In this document: positions 24,359-31,985 of the stretch, one piece after another
Numbering within the stretch: the stretch's first letter is position 1
Layout: every line of letters starts with the position of its first letter
Assembly (NCBI GenBank): GCA_049451635.1
Contig: JBMTVT010000008.1
Location: 1 to 45,310, forward strand
DNA: 45,310 nt
Origin: JBMTVT01 sp049451635
GTDB lineage: Bacteria; Bacteroidota; Bacteroidia; Flavobacteriales; Flavobacteriaceae
Reading direction: 5' to 3'
Made by a program: the position numbers and the translations under genes
Notes under the pieces: model-generated
What the model was told of the DNA's origin: nothing
What the model saw: the letters and a program-made list of their open reading frames with translations, nothing else
Database searches by the model: none

Positions 24359-25909
24359 ATGTTTTCAGAAAAAGATATTAATCAAATACAAGATTTAGGA
24401 ATAACCATTGATAAAGTTAATGAGCAAATTGAACGTTTAAAGGATGGGATGTCTTATTCCAATCTAGTTGCAGCAGCTACCATTGGTAAAGGTATTGAGA
24501 AATATGAAAAGGATGAAATCCAAAACTTTATAGAGTTGTACGAAGCCAAAAGGAACAATCTGTCCTTGGTTAAATTTGTGCCAGCTTCGGGGGCAGCAAC
24601 ACGCATGTTTAAGTTTTTATTTCAGTTTTTAAAATCTTTTAAACCCGCTAATGAAAGTGTTCAAGAGTATGCTGATAGGAAAAATGATACGCTCATTGAA
24701 AATTTCTTATCAAATCTAAAAAGTTTCCCTTTTTACAATTTGGTACTTTCTGAAGTAAAAAGCGTAAATCCAAATTTTGATTCTTTACCAGAAAACGAAA
24801 AATACGTAGCGTTTGTAAAAACTATGTTAGAAGATAATGGTATAAATTATAGTTTTTTACCCAAAGGACTTTTGCCTTTTCATAAATATGACCAAAATGT
24901 AGTGACCGCATTTTACGAACATTTATTTGAATCAACTTTATACAGTTCTGCTAATAACATAGCAAACCTTCATTTTACAGTTTCTGAAAATCATCATGAT
25001 TATTTCATAAAGGAATTAAATAAAATAAAAGATGATTTGGAAAAGAAAACCAAAACAACTTTCAATGTGTCTTTTTCTTATCAAAAGCAAGTAACATCAA
25101 CAGTTGCCCTAACGGCTAAAGACCAAGTTTTTAGAAACGAAGACGGTTCTATATTGTTCAGACCTGCTGGTCATGGTGCGCTTTTGGAAAACTTAAACGA
25201 TTTGGATTACGATTTAATTTTTATTAAAAACATTGATAACATTGTTGTTTCAAACAAAAACATAAAAATTTCTAACTCCAAGAAATTGCTTTCAGGCGTT
25301 TTGTTGGAAGTGCAAGAAAAAATCTTTTCTTATTTGCATAAATTAGATGAAGGCGGTTTAACGGATGCCGATTTCAAAATAATAGCCTTGTTCTTGAAAT
25401 ACAGACTAAATGTCCCCATTGATGTTGATTTTGACCGTATGTCTTCAGATGAAAAAACTACTTACCTATCCGAAAAGTTAAACAAACCTATTCGTGTTTG
25501 TGGCATGGTAAAAAATGAAGGGGAACCCGGTGGTGGCCCATTTTGGGTAAAAGACAAAAACAATCAAGTGTCATTACAAATTGTAGAGTTTGCTCAAATT
25601 AACTTTAGCAGAAAAAATCAGCAGTCATTGGTTTATAAAGCAACACACTTTAATCCAACAGATTTAGTTTGTGGCGTTAGAAATTATAAAGGCGAAAAAT
25701 TTAATTTAATGGATTATGTCGATCCAGAAGCTGCTTTCATTACCATGAAAACACAAAACGGTGTTGATATTAAAGCCTTGGAACTTCCTGGGCTTTGGAA
25801 TGGTAGTATGGCGCATTGGAATTCTATTTTTGTTGAAGTGCCTTTAACTACTTTTAATCCTGTTAAAACGGTAAATGATTTACTCAAACCCGCACATCAA
25901 GTTTCATAA
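24359..25909 (+). CDS. DUF4301 family protein
   Basis: A 516-residue soluble protein of the Bacteroidota-restricted DUF4301 family. Function is unknown to me. Recognisable stretches include VKFVPASGAATRMFKFLFQF, SILFRPAGHGALLENLNDLDYDLIFIKNIDN, RVCGMVKNEGEPGGGPFWV and AFITMKTQNGVDIKALELPGLWNGSMAHW. The ASGAATRM and GEPGGGPFW glycine-rich blocks together with the GHGALL...DLIFIKNIDN part recall nucleotide-sugar pyrophosphorylase folds, which is inference. It starts at the base after the kinase stop and its TAA overlaps the arfB ATG by one base. Confidence 0.85.
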   Translation: MFSEKDINQIQDLGITIDKVNEQIERLKDGMSYSNLVAAATIGKGIEKYEKDEIQNFIELYEAKRNNLSLVKFVPASGAATRMFKFLFQFLKSFKPANESVQEYADRKNDTLIENFLSNLKSFPFYNLVLSEVKSVNPNFDSLPENEKYVAFVKTMLEDNGINYSFLPKGLLPFHKYDQNVVTAFYEHLFESTLYSSANNIANLHFTVSENHHDYFIKELNKIKDDLEKKTKTTFNVSFSYQKQVTSTVALTAKDQVFRNEDGSILFRPAGHGALLENLNDLDYDLIFIKNIDNIVVSNKNIKISNSKKLLSGVLLEVQEKIFSYLHKLDEGGLTDADFKIIALFLKYRLNVPIDVDFDRMSSDEKTTYLSEKLNKPIRVCGMVKNEGEPGGGPFWVKDKNNQVSLQIVEFAQINFSRKNQQSLVYKATHFNPTDLVCGVRNYKGEKFNLMDYVDPEAAFITMKTQNGVDIKALELPGLWNGSMAHWNSIFVEVPLTTFNPVKTVNDLLKPAHQVS

Positions 25910-26316
25910 TGTTGAATACAGACGTTTTATTACAAGAACTCACTTTTAAAGCCATTAGAAGTTCGGGTGCTGGCGGACAACATGTAAATAAAGTGTCCTC
26001 AAAAATTGAACTGTCTTTTAATTTAAGTACATCGGAAGCTTTAACCGAAATTCAAAAACAACGTATTCAAAACAAACTAAAATCTCGACTCACCAATGAT
26101 GGAGTTTTGATATTGCAATGTGATGAAAGTAGAAGTCAGCATAAAAACAAAGAACTGGTAATAAAACGATTTTTTGAGTTGATTAAAGCTTCGTTAGTTG
26201 TCCCAAAAAAGCGAATTCCAACAAAAGTTCCAAAATCAGTTATAAAAAAACGTTTAAAAAGTAAACGAAACATATCTGAGAAAAAGGCAAACCGGAAAAA
26301 ACCAGACATCGAATAA
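25909..26316 (+). CDS. arfB: Peptidyl-tRNA hydrolase ArfB (ribosome rescue)
   Basis: ArfB frees stalled ribosomes by hydrolysing the peptidyl-tRNA with a GGQ loop while its basic tail sits in the empty mRNA channel. The 135-residue protein has the GGQ at 22-24 in RSSGAGGQHVNKVSSKIEL and a very basic C-terminal tail (KKRLKSKRN... to the end). It lacks the codon-recognition domains of release factors RF1/RF2, which separates it from them. It overlaps the DUF4301 stop by one base and is the last gene of the operon; the TPP-controlled transcript starts about 60 bases later. Confidence 0.92.
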   Translation: MLNTDVLLQELTFKAIRSSGAGGQHVNKVSSKIELSFNLSTSEALTEIQKQRIQNKLKSRLTNDGVLILQCDESRSQHKNKELVIKRFFELIKASLVVPKKRIPTKVPKSVIKKRLKSKRNISEKKANRKKPDIE

Positions 26317-26328
26317 AAAAATAAGTAT

Positions 26329-26356
26329 TAATTGTTAATTGTTAATTGTCAATTGT
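26329..26356. repeat. Tandem heptamer repeat over the -33 region
   Basis: Four consecutive 7-bp units, three TAATTGT followed by one CAATTGT, at 26329, 26336, 26343 and 26350. The TTG of the promoter that precedes the TPP riboswitch lies inside the second unit. Gain or loss of a unit would offer other TTG triplets at changed spacing. Confidence 0.85.
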
Positions 26357-26367
26357 TTTTATCTTTG
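26339..26367 (+). promoter_or_regulatory. Promoter of the TPP-riboswitch transcript
   Basis: TTG at 26339-26341, 18 bases, then TATCTTTG at 26360-26367, a good Bacteroidota match. The start would be near 26374, just before the riboswitch aptamer begins. Confidence 0.65.
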
Positions 26368-26377
26368 CTGCGTTCTC

Positions 26378-26525
26378 AAAAAGGGGTGCTTTTTCAGTTA
26401 GCTGCTTTTAGTTTTGCTTATTGGTCCAAATAATGACTTTTAATTTTTAACTTTTAACTTTTAACTACCAAAAGGCTGAGATCATACCCAATGAACCTAG
26501 AACAGGTAATGCTGTTTAGGGAGGC
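26378..26525 (+). ncRNA. TPP (THI-box) riboswitch with enlarged P3 arm
   Basis: The conserved core is present: GGGGTGC at 26383-26389, CTGAGA at 26476-26481, TACCC at 26485-26489, GAACCT at 26493-26498, GGTAATGC at 26505-26512 and AGGGA at 26518-26522. TPP binding normally lowers expression of thiamine genes. The P3 arm between GGGGTGC and CTGAGA is about 86 bases instead of the roughly 16 in E. coli thiM, and contains a tandem heptamer repeat. It controls the receptor gene at 26683. Confidence 0.9.
26437..26464. repeat. Tandem heptamer repeat inside the riboswitch P3 arm
   Basis: Four consecutive 7-bp units: CTTTTAA, TTTTTAA, CTTTTAA, CTTTTAA at 26437, 26444, 26451 and 26458. The unit differs from the heptamer at the promoter. 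Each TTAACT-type junction can pair with the AGTTA at about 26397, so P3 may adopt several registers. Confidence 0.85.
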
Positions 26526-26567
26526 GATAATCGCCGTTTAGATATTATCCATTTGTTAAGCTTCTGG

Positions 26568-26594
26568 CCTTTTTCAAAATATAAAAAAGGTTTT
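26568..26594 (+). terminator. Terminator-like hairpin downstream of the TPP aptamer
   Basis: CCTTTTT (26568-26574) pairs with AAAAAGG (26584-26590), followed by TTTT. It lies between the aptamer and the receptor start and is a candidate expression platform. The stem is A/T-rich, so it is weak by itself. Confidence 0.45.
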
Positions 26595-26660
26595 ATCAAA
26601 AAAGGATGAGTCAAAAAAAACATAATTATTAACCACAAAGAATAATTACCTCTTTTTATT

Positions 26661-26680
26661 CGATTATAAATTCATAATCG
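26661..26680 (+). promoter_or_regulatory. Hairpin ending two bases before the receptor start codon
   Basis: CGATTAT, loop AAATTC, ATAATCG: a perfect 7-bp stem just upstream of ATG at 26683. It would cover the initiation region, so translation-level control is possible. Confidence 0.4.
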
Positions 26681-26682
26681 TA

Positions 26683-28863
26683 ATGAAATCTAATTTCTTT
26701 ATTCTTTCTTCAAAAAGTTTCAATTACTTTTTAAGGAACCTTTTTTTTATAACACTTTTGGTGTTATCAGTAAGTGCAAATGCGCAAAATAATCAAAAAC
26801 AACAAGATTCAACCAAAACACAAAAACTAGATGAGGTTTTGGTAAATGCGGTTCGTGTGGATGCCGATTCTCCTATAACACATTCCAATGTTTCCAAAGA
26901 GCAATTAGCAAAGCGTAATTTAGGACAGGACATTCCTATTTTACTAAATTATTTGCCATCAGTTGTTACTACCAGTGATGCGGGTGCTGGTATAGGTTAT
27001 ACAGGTATTCGTGTACGAGGCACTGATGCGACTCGAGTAAACGTAACTATTAATGGTATATCATACAACGACCCTGAAAGTCAAGGAACATTTTGGGTTA
27101 ATTTAGGCGATTTTGCATCCTCAACAGAAAGTTTACAATTACAACGTGGTGTAGGTACTTCAACCAATGGTTCAGGAGCTTTTGGAGCCAGCTTAAATCT
27201 TTTAACCGATGCATTTTCCGAAAATCCTTTTGGTGAAATTTCCAATAGTTTTGGGAGTTACAATACCAAAAAGCATACCATTAAGTTAAGCACAGGCTTA
27301 TTGAATAACCATTTTGAGATTTCTGGGCGTTTCTCAAAAATATATTCCGATGGTTACATTGATAGAGCGTTTACAGACTTAAAATCGTATTTCTTACAAG
27401 GTATTTATAAAGATGATAATACTTTGATTAAAGCTTTAACGTTTGGAAATACTGAGCGAACCTATCAAGCTTGGTATGGTTTAACTGCCAAAGAATTAAA
27501 AGAAAACCGTAGACAAAATCCATACACTTACGACAATGAAACTGATAATTATTGGCAAGACCACTACCAATTGCACTGGAATGAGCGTTTTAATAACAAT
27601 TGGTCAACTAATTTAGGGTTAAACTACACCAAAGGGAAAGGCTATTTTGAGCAATATAAACCTGAAGAATCTGCTGCCAATTTTGCTAATTTAATTGAAG
27701 ATGATTCTGATGTTATTGTTCGCCGTTGGTTAGATAATAACTTCTATGTTTTAAATGCTAATGTGGTTTACAAGAAAAACGCATTGGAGTTCATTACCGG
27801 GGTTTCTTACAACACCTATTCAGGTGATCATTTTGGTGAAGTTATTTGGGGTAGTAATTTAGCACCAAACACTAATATTAGAGATAGATATTATGATGGA
27901 GATGCCACTAAAAATGATTTTAGTATATTTTCAAAAGCCACCATTAAATTAGCAGAAAAAGTGACTGGGTTTATAGATTTACAAGGGCGTTTTGTTAACT
28001 ATAAAACCAATGGGGTAAATTCAGATTTGGTTGATTTTGTTACTGATGCTAACTTTAATTTTTTCAATCCTAAATTTGGGTTAACTTATAAATCTTCCAG
28101 TGGCAGTAGTTTTTATACCTCGTATGCCAGAGCAAACAGAGAGCCAAATCGTGACGATTTTAAAGCAGGTGTTACCGAAAACGAAACTTTAAATGATATT
28201 GAACTGGGTTGGCGGTATGACAAAAACATGGTGAGTGTTAATACCAATTTATATTACATGTTTTATCAAAATCAGCTAGTTTTAACGGGCGAGTTGGACG
28301 ATGTAGGAAGCCCTATTAGAGCCACAAGCGGTAAAAGTTACAGATTAGGTTTAGAGGTTGATGCCCATATTCAGTTTAATGAAAAGTTTAATGTAGCCAC
28401 CAATGTTGCTATAAGTAGTAATAAAAATATAAATTTTAATGCTTCAATAAATGGTGAAGTGGTTGATTTGGGAAACACCAATATTTCGTTTTCACCAGAA
28501 TTGGTTATTGGTAATGCTCTAAATTTTCAGCCTTTAAAAGATTTACAACTATCTTTTTTAAGTAAATATGTTGGCGAGCAATATATGGGCAATATTGATA
28601 ATCCAGAATCAATTTTAGAAAGTTATTTTGTGAGCGATTTCAATATCAATTATGAAATTAAACCAAATAGAATGTTTAAAACCATCATCTTATCTGCATT
28701 GATAAATAATATTTTCAATAAAAAATATGTTTCTAATGGGTATTTTGGTTCTTATGATTATGATGATTCAAGCAGTCTCACTGGAACAACCACAGGCTAT
28801 TTTGCTGGATATTATCCGCAGGCAACAACCAATTTCTTGTTGGGAGCCACTTTAAAGTTTTAA
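26683..28863 (+). CDS. TonB-dependent receptor, predicted thiamine uptake
   Basis: A 726-residue outer-membrane active transporter. Residues 1 to about 35 are a signal peptide ending SANAQ. The plug follows (about 50-170) with LDEVLVNAVRVDADSPITHSN, IGYTGIRVRGTDATRVNVTINGI and the SLQLQRGVGTSTNGSGAFGASLNL pattern. The rest is barrel, ending AGYYPQATTNFLLGATLKF. It lacks the carboxypeptidase-like N-domain of the phytase-linked receptor. Substrate assignment rests on the TPP riboswitch in its leader: receptors controlled this way import thiamine or its phosphates in Bacteroidota. No inner-membrane permease follows directly; the PnuC-type gene lies in the operon before. Confidence 0.92.
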   Translation: MKSNFFILSSKSFNYFLRNLFFITLLVLSVSANAQNNQKQQDSTKTQKLDEVLVNAVRVDADSPITHSNVSKEQLAKRNLGQDIPILLNYLPSVVTTSDAGAGIGYTGIRVRGTDATRVNVTINGISYNDPESQGTFWVNLGDFASSTESLQLQRGVGTSTNGSGAFGASLNLLTDAFSENPFGEISNSFGSYNTKKHTIKLSTGLLNNHFEISGRFSKIYSDGYIDRAFTDLKSYFLQGIYKDDNTLIKALTFGNTERTYQAWYGLTAKELKENRRQNPYTYDNETDNYWQDHYQLHWNERFNNNWSTNLGLNYTKGKGYFEQYKPEESAANFANLIEDDSDVIVRRWLDNNFYVLNANVVYKKNALEFITGVSYNTYSGDHFGEVIWGSNLAPNTNIRDRYYDGDATKNDFSIFSKATIKLAEKVTGFIDLQGRFVNYKTNGVNSDLVDFVTDANFNFFNPKFGLTYKSSSGSSFYTSYARANREPNRDDFKAGVTENETLNDIELGWRYDKNMVSVNTNLYYMFYQNQLVLTGELDDVGSPIRATSGKSYRLGLEVDAHIQFNEKFNVATNVAISSNKNINFNASINGEVVDLGNTNISFSPELVIGNALNFQPLKDLQLSFLSKYVGEQYMGNIDNPESILESYFVSDFNINYEIKPNRMFKTIILSALINNIFNKKYVSNGYFGSYDYDDSSSLTGTTTGYFAGYYPQATTNFLLGATLKF

Positions 28864-28883
28864 GTAATAATTAGGGAATAATT

Positions 28884-28921
28884 AAAAAACGCAGTTGATA
28901 TTAATATCAACTGCGTTTTTT
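28884..28921. terminator. Bidirectional terminator between convergent genes
   Basis: A perfect 38-bp palindrome with arms AAAAAACGCAGTTGATATT and its complement, with A and T tracts at the two ends. It works for the receptor (+) and the lipoprotein (-). The TAA stop of the minus-strand gene is formed at its edge (28920-28922). Confidence 0.92.
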
Positions 28922-29351
28922 AATTATAAATAGTTAGGTTATCTCCACTTCTATCAACAATATATCCTCTTAAAGGGCATTTTGTTCCCGAGTTTCCTAT
29001 AGGAATACCATCAAGTAAACTATACTCATTGCCATCATCACAATTACATTTCGCAATAATACCATTAATAGTTAAAAACGAACAGTCCGAAGGGATATGG
29101 TTAGGGTCAGTAGCATCAAAAGCTACATATCTAGAGCCTGTATTATTAACAATAATACCATTTTTCCCTCCTATAGTGGGAATGGGCACGGGCACATTTA
29201 TAGACTTTAATTGGCTGTATTGTGGAAAATTAAGATTGATGGTTTCGCTAATCTTGATATCAAATAAAAAATTGCAGTTTCTATTATCAATAGAATTTCC
29301 AGTACAGGCAGATAAAAAAACAACGCATAATAGGTATAAAAAAGGCCTCAT
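28920..29351 (-). CDS. Lipoprotein with a degenerate Rieske-like fold
   Basis: A 143-residue predicted lipoprotein: signal peptide with lipobox LSAC (Cys16). The C-terminal half has the spacing of a Rieske ferredoxin domain (FDATDPNHIPSDCS, ING, AKCNCDDGNEYSLLDG, PLRGYIVDRSGDNLTIYN), but the CxH and CxxH iron-sulfur ligands are not intact: the second motif reads CNCDD and no CxH precedes it. So a [2Fe-2S] centre is unlikely. Such Rieske-like lipoproteins occur in Flavobacteriaceae as hypothetical proteins. Function unknown. It is transcribed divergently from greA and shares a terminator with the receptor gene. Confidence 0.75.
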   Translation of the reverse strand: MRPFLYLLCVVFLSACTGNSIDNRNCNFLFDIKISETINLNFPQYSQLKSINVPVPIPTIGGKNGIIVNNTGSRYVAFDATDPNHIPSDCSFLTINGIIAKCNCDDGNEYSLLDGIPIGNSGTKCPLRGYIVDRSGDNLTIYN

Positions 29352-29410
29352 AACAATTTTTTAATTAGTGGGCAATTTACAACAAAAAGTAAATTGAGAT
29401 AAATATTTTG

Positions 29411-29476
29411 TATATTTGTACTATAATCTCGTTCATGCGGGATTTTTTTGTATGCTGAATTTTTTCAGCATCTTTT
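29411..29476 (+). promoter_or_regulatory. greA promoter -7 element and two-hairpin leader
   Basis: TATATTTG (29411-29418) is a consensus -7; the nearest TTG (29394) is only 14 bases upstream, shorter than usual. The leader then has hairpin 1, ATCTCG/CGGGAT (29426-29431 with 29438-29443) followed by seven Ts, and hairpin 2, ATGCTGAA/TTCAGCAT (29452-29459 with 29464-29471) followed by CTTTT. Both look like short terminators placed before greA. Confidence 0.55.
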
Positions 29477-29497
29477 ATTAAGTAAAACGATGAAGTT

Positions 29498-29971
29498 ATG
29501 AGTAAAGTATCATACTATACACCTGAAGGATTAAAAAAATTAAGAGACGAACTCAATCAGTTAAAAGATATTGAACGCCCAAAAGCATCGCAAGCTATTG
29601 CCGAAGCTAGAGATAAAGGCGATTTAAGTGAAAATGCCGAATACGATGCAGCTAAAGAAGCACAAGGTTTGCTAGAAATGAAAATATCTAAGTTAGAAGA
29701 AACCTTATCAAACGCTCGTGTTATTGATGAATCGCAGTTAGATACATCAAAAGTTTTGGTATTATCAAAAGTTAAAATAAAAAACCAAACCAATGGAATG
29801 GAAATGACCTATACCTTGGTTGCCGAAAGCGAAGCTAACTTAGCAGCGGGTAAAATTTCGGTTAATTCACCTATAGGAAAAGGTTTGTTAGGAAAAACGG
29901 TTGGCGAGGTTGCTGAAATACAAGTGCCAAATGGCGTTATGAAGTTTGATATTTTAGAAATTACGAGATAA
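29498..29971 (+). CDS. greA: Transcription elongation factor GreA
   Basis: GreA enters the RNA polymerase secondary channel and stimulates cleavage of backtracked RNA. The 157-residue length is standard. The N-terminal coiled coil (YYTPEGLKKLRDELNQLKDIERPKASQAIAEARDKGDLSENAEYDAAKEAQ) carries the acidic tip residues D and E in GDLSENAEYD. The C-terminal FKBP-like domain includes YTLVAESEANLAAGKISVNSPIGKGLLGK. A HIT-family gene follows four bases downstream. The leader contains two terminator-like hairpins, which fits the known autoregulation of greA in E. coli. Confidence 0.97.
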   Translation: MSKVSYYTPEGLKKLRDELNQLKDIERPKASQAIAEARDKGDLSENAEYDAAKEAQGLLEMKISKLEETLSNARVIDESQLDTSKVLVLSKVKIKNQTNGMEMTYTLVAESEANLAAGKISVNSPIGKGLLGKTVGEVAEIQVPNGVMKFDILEITR

Positions 29972-29975
29972 CTAC

Positions 29976-30365
29976 ATGGCTTCTATTTTTACTAAAATAA
30001 TTAACGGCGAAATACCTTGTTACAAAATAGCCGAAACCAACGATTTTTTAGCATTTTTAGATGTAAATCCTAATGCTAAAGGACATACATTATGTGTGCC
30101 AAAAAAGGAAGTTGATAAAATTTTTGATTTAGATGAGGCTACTTACAATGGCTTAATGAGTTTCTCAAGAAAAGTAGCTAAAGCTATCGAAAAAGTTGTT
30201 CCGTGCAAACGCGTTGGCTTAACAGTTATAGGTTTAGAAGTGCCTCATACCCATGTGCATTTAATTCCGTTAAACTCTATGGAAGATGCTCGTTTTATTA
30301 AAAAAGAAACACTAACCTCCGAAGAATTTCAGGACTTAGCAAATGCTATACAGGCACAATTATAA
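29976..30365 (+). CDS. HIT family nucleotide-binding protein
   Basis: Histidine-triad proteins hydrolyse or transfer nucleotidyl groups, for example from AMP-linked substrates. The 129-residue protein has the triad HTHVH at residues 91-95, in VPHTHVHLIPLN, and the N-terminal SIFTKIINGEIPCYKI typical of the Hint branch. It starts four bases after greA and is probably co-transcribed with it. The exact substrate is not apparent. Confidence 0.93.
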   Translation: MASIFTKIINGEIPCYKIAETNDFLAFLDVNPNAKGHTLCVPKKEVDKIFDLDEATYNGLMSFSRKVAKAIEKVVPCKRVGLTVIGLEVPHTHVHLIPLNSMEDARFIKKETLTSEEFQDLANAIQAQL

Positions 30366-30424
30366 AACGCCATAAAACACAGTGAATAAAATGGCTAGAA
30401 TTATGGTGGCAATTGTAATAACAA

Positions 30425-30712
30425 TTAACCAAACAATTTTTTAAAGTAAATCGAAGGTTTTTTAGGCACGAAAGCTTTTTGATGATATTCAAAAACACGT
30501 TCAATATCATCAGTCCATTGTACAGGATAAATAACAGAGTTGCAATTGGTGCAATTAATTTCATGGCTAATATCAGAAGTCAACGATTTATAGAGTTTTG
30601 TCTCTATAATTTTTTGCTTAAAAGTTAAGCGCAAGCCTTTATTGCTGTAACACACGGGGCAGTTATTTTTTAAACCGACTTCCTTTGCTTCAATTAGTTT
30701 TTCAGTCTTCAT
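30425..30712 (-). CDS. Zinc-ribbon-like protein, 95 residues, probably frameshifted before a C-terminal membrane helix
   Basis: Two CxxC pairs (CPVC at 18-21, CTNC at 54-57) suggest a zinc ribbon; the VQWTDDIERVFEYHQKAF segment follows. The frame ends YFKKLFG at a run of six As (minus strand, 30442-30437). With one more A the frame would continue as KKIVWLIVITIATIILAI..., a clear membrane helix ending at TAA 30362-30360. So the natural protein may be about 117 residues and membrane-anchored. It starts with an ATGA overlap on the histidine kinase stop, so the two are coupled. The function is unknown. Confidence 0.7.
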   Translation of the reverse strand: MKTEKLIEAKEVGLKNNCPVCYSNKGLRLTFKQKIIETKLYKSLTSDISHEINCTNCNSVIYPVQWTDDIERVFEYHQKAFVPKKPSIYFKKLFG

Positions 30713-31863
30713 TGGCTAGCTCGTTTTAAATGTATTTGTATCGTACTACCTTTACCTATTTCAGATTGTAAAACTTTTATTTTACCATCATGAAAATCTT
30801 CAATAATGCGTTTGGTAAGTGATAAGCCTAAACCCCAACCTCGCTTTTTAGTTGTAAAACCAGGATCGAATATACTATTGAAATTCTTTTTAGGAATACC
30901 TTTTCCAGTATCGGTAATACTTACATGCACGTTATTTTCCAACTCAGAAATCTCAATGGTCAATTTGCCTCTCCCTTTCATGGCATCAATAGCATTTTTT
31001 ACTAAATTTTCAATAGTCCAACTATAAAGTTGTTTATTAAGATTTACGAGAATTTCACTACTTGGGACTTTTATTTCAAAATCAATAAGGTTCGAAGCCC
31101 GAGCTTTCAAGTAATCATAAGAGTTAATGGTTTCTTGTATAATGTCTGTTACCTCAAGAGTTGGCAAAGAGCCTATTTTACTAAACCGTTCTGTAATGGT
31201 TTGCAACCTATCAATATCCTTTTCAATCTCAACAATATAATGGGGGTTTATGTTATCGGTTTTAAGTATTTCTGTCCAACCGATTAACGATGATAAAGGG
31301 GTGCCAATTTGATGTGCTGTTTCTTTGGCCATACCAGACCAAAGTTTGTTTTGGGTTGCGTTTTTATTACTTCGGTAAAAGAAATAAATAACAGCTCCAA
31401 ACAGAAAAAAGATAAGGAATAAAGCTAAAGGATAGTATTTTAGTCTATTTAGGAGCTCTGAATTTCCGTAGTATATGGTGCTAATTACCTTACCATCTAA
31501 CTTAACTTCAATGGGTGTGTTTTCTTGCTTAAATTTTGATATCAATCGTTGTACAGCCAATGAATCAACTATGGCATTCTCATCAATATTGTTATAGCTT
31601 GACAGACTTCCATCATCATTTACAACAAGCATTGGAGTTGTTTTATTACTGTTAAGAATCTTAAGAGTAAGATCTAAATTGGCATTGTTGTCAGAGTTTA
31701 CCAAATCGGTTTGTGCAAACGACCAATTTTCCATTTTTATTCGCTCTTCTTCCTTAAAATGCTGAAAAAACTCATAGGTTTTCCATAAAATAAGCGACAC
31801 AATAGCAAAGGATGCTATAATGATAATCCAACGAAAAGCGTTACTGTGTTTTGTGAAAATCAT
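30709..31863 (-). CDS. Membrane-bound sensor histidine kinase
   Basis: A 384-residue two-component sensor. Two membrane helices (about 12-29 and 144-163) flank an extracytoplasmic domain of about 110 residues of no recognised type. The phospho-acceptor is His184 in ETAHQIGTPLSSLIGW. The ATPase domain shows an N box (ENLVKNAIDAM, about 285), G1 DTGKGIP (318-324), FDPGFTTKK and G2 GWGLGLSL. The H box belongs to the type with AHQIGTPL common in Bacteroidota. No response regulator is adjacent, so it is an orphan sensor. It overlaps the zinc-ribbon gene by four bases. Confidence 0.92.
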   Translation of the reverse strand: MIFTKHSNAFRWIIIIASFAIVSLILWKTYEFFQHFKEEERIKMENWSFAQTDLVNSDNNANLDLTLKILNSNKTTPMLVVNDDGSLSSYNNIDENAIVDSLAVQRLISKFKQENTPIEVKLDGKVISTIYYGNSELLNRLKYYPLALFLIFFLFGAVIYFFYRSNKNATQNKLWSGMAKETAHQIGTPLSSLIGWTEILKTDNINPHYIVEIEKDIDRLQTITERFSKIGSLPTLEVTDIIQETINSYDYLKARASNLIDFEIKVPSSEILVNLNKQLYSWTIENLVKNAIDAMKGRGKLTIEISELENNVHVSITDTGKGIPKKNFNSIFDPGFTTKKRGWGLGLSLTKRIIEDFHDGKIKVLQSEIGKGSTIQIHLKRASQ

Positions 31864-31938
31864 TAACCTTTAAATTTGATTTGTAATATAATGCAAAACT
31901 GTTAATATTATTGCGTAAGTTGTTAGTAAATCTATTTT

Positions 31939-31966
31939 TTGGTGCGTTATAGTTTGGTTACATTTG
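31939..31966 (+). promoter_or_regulatory. Promoter of the flavin reductase gene
   Basis: TTG at 31939-31941, 17 bases, then TACATTTG at 31959-31966, 20 bases before the ATG. A good consensus match. Confidence 0.65.
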
Positions 31967-31985
31967 TAAAACTTAAAAAAGGTTA

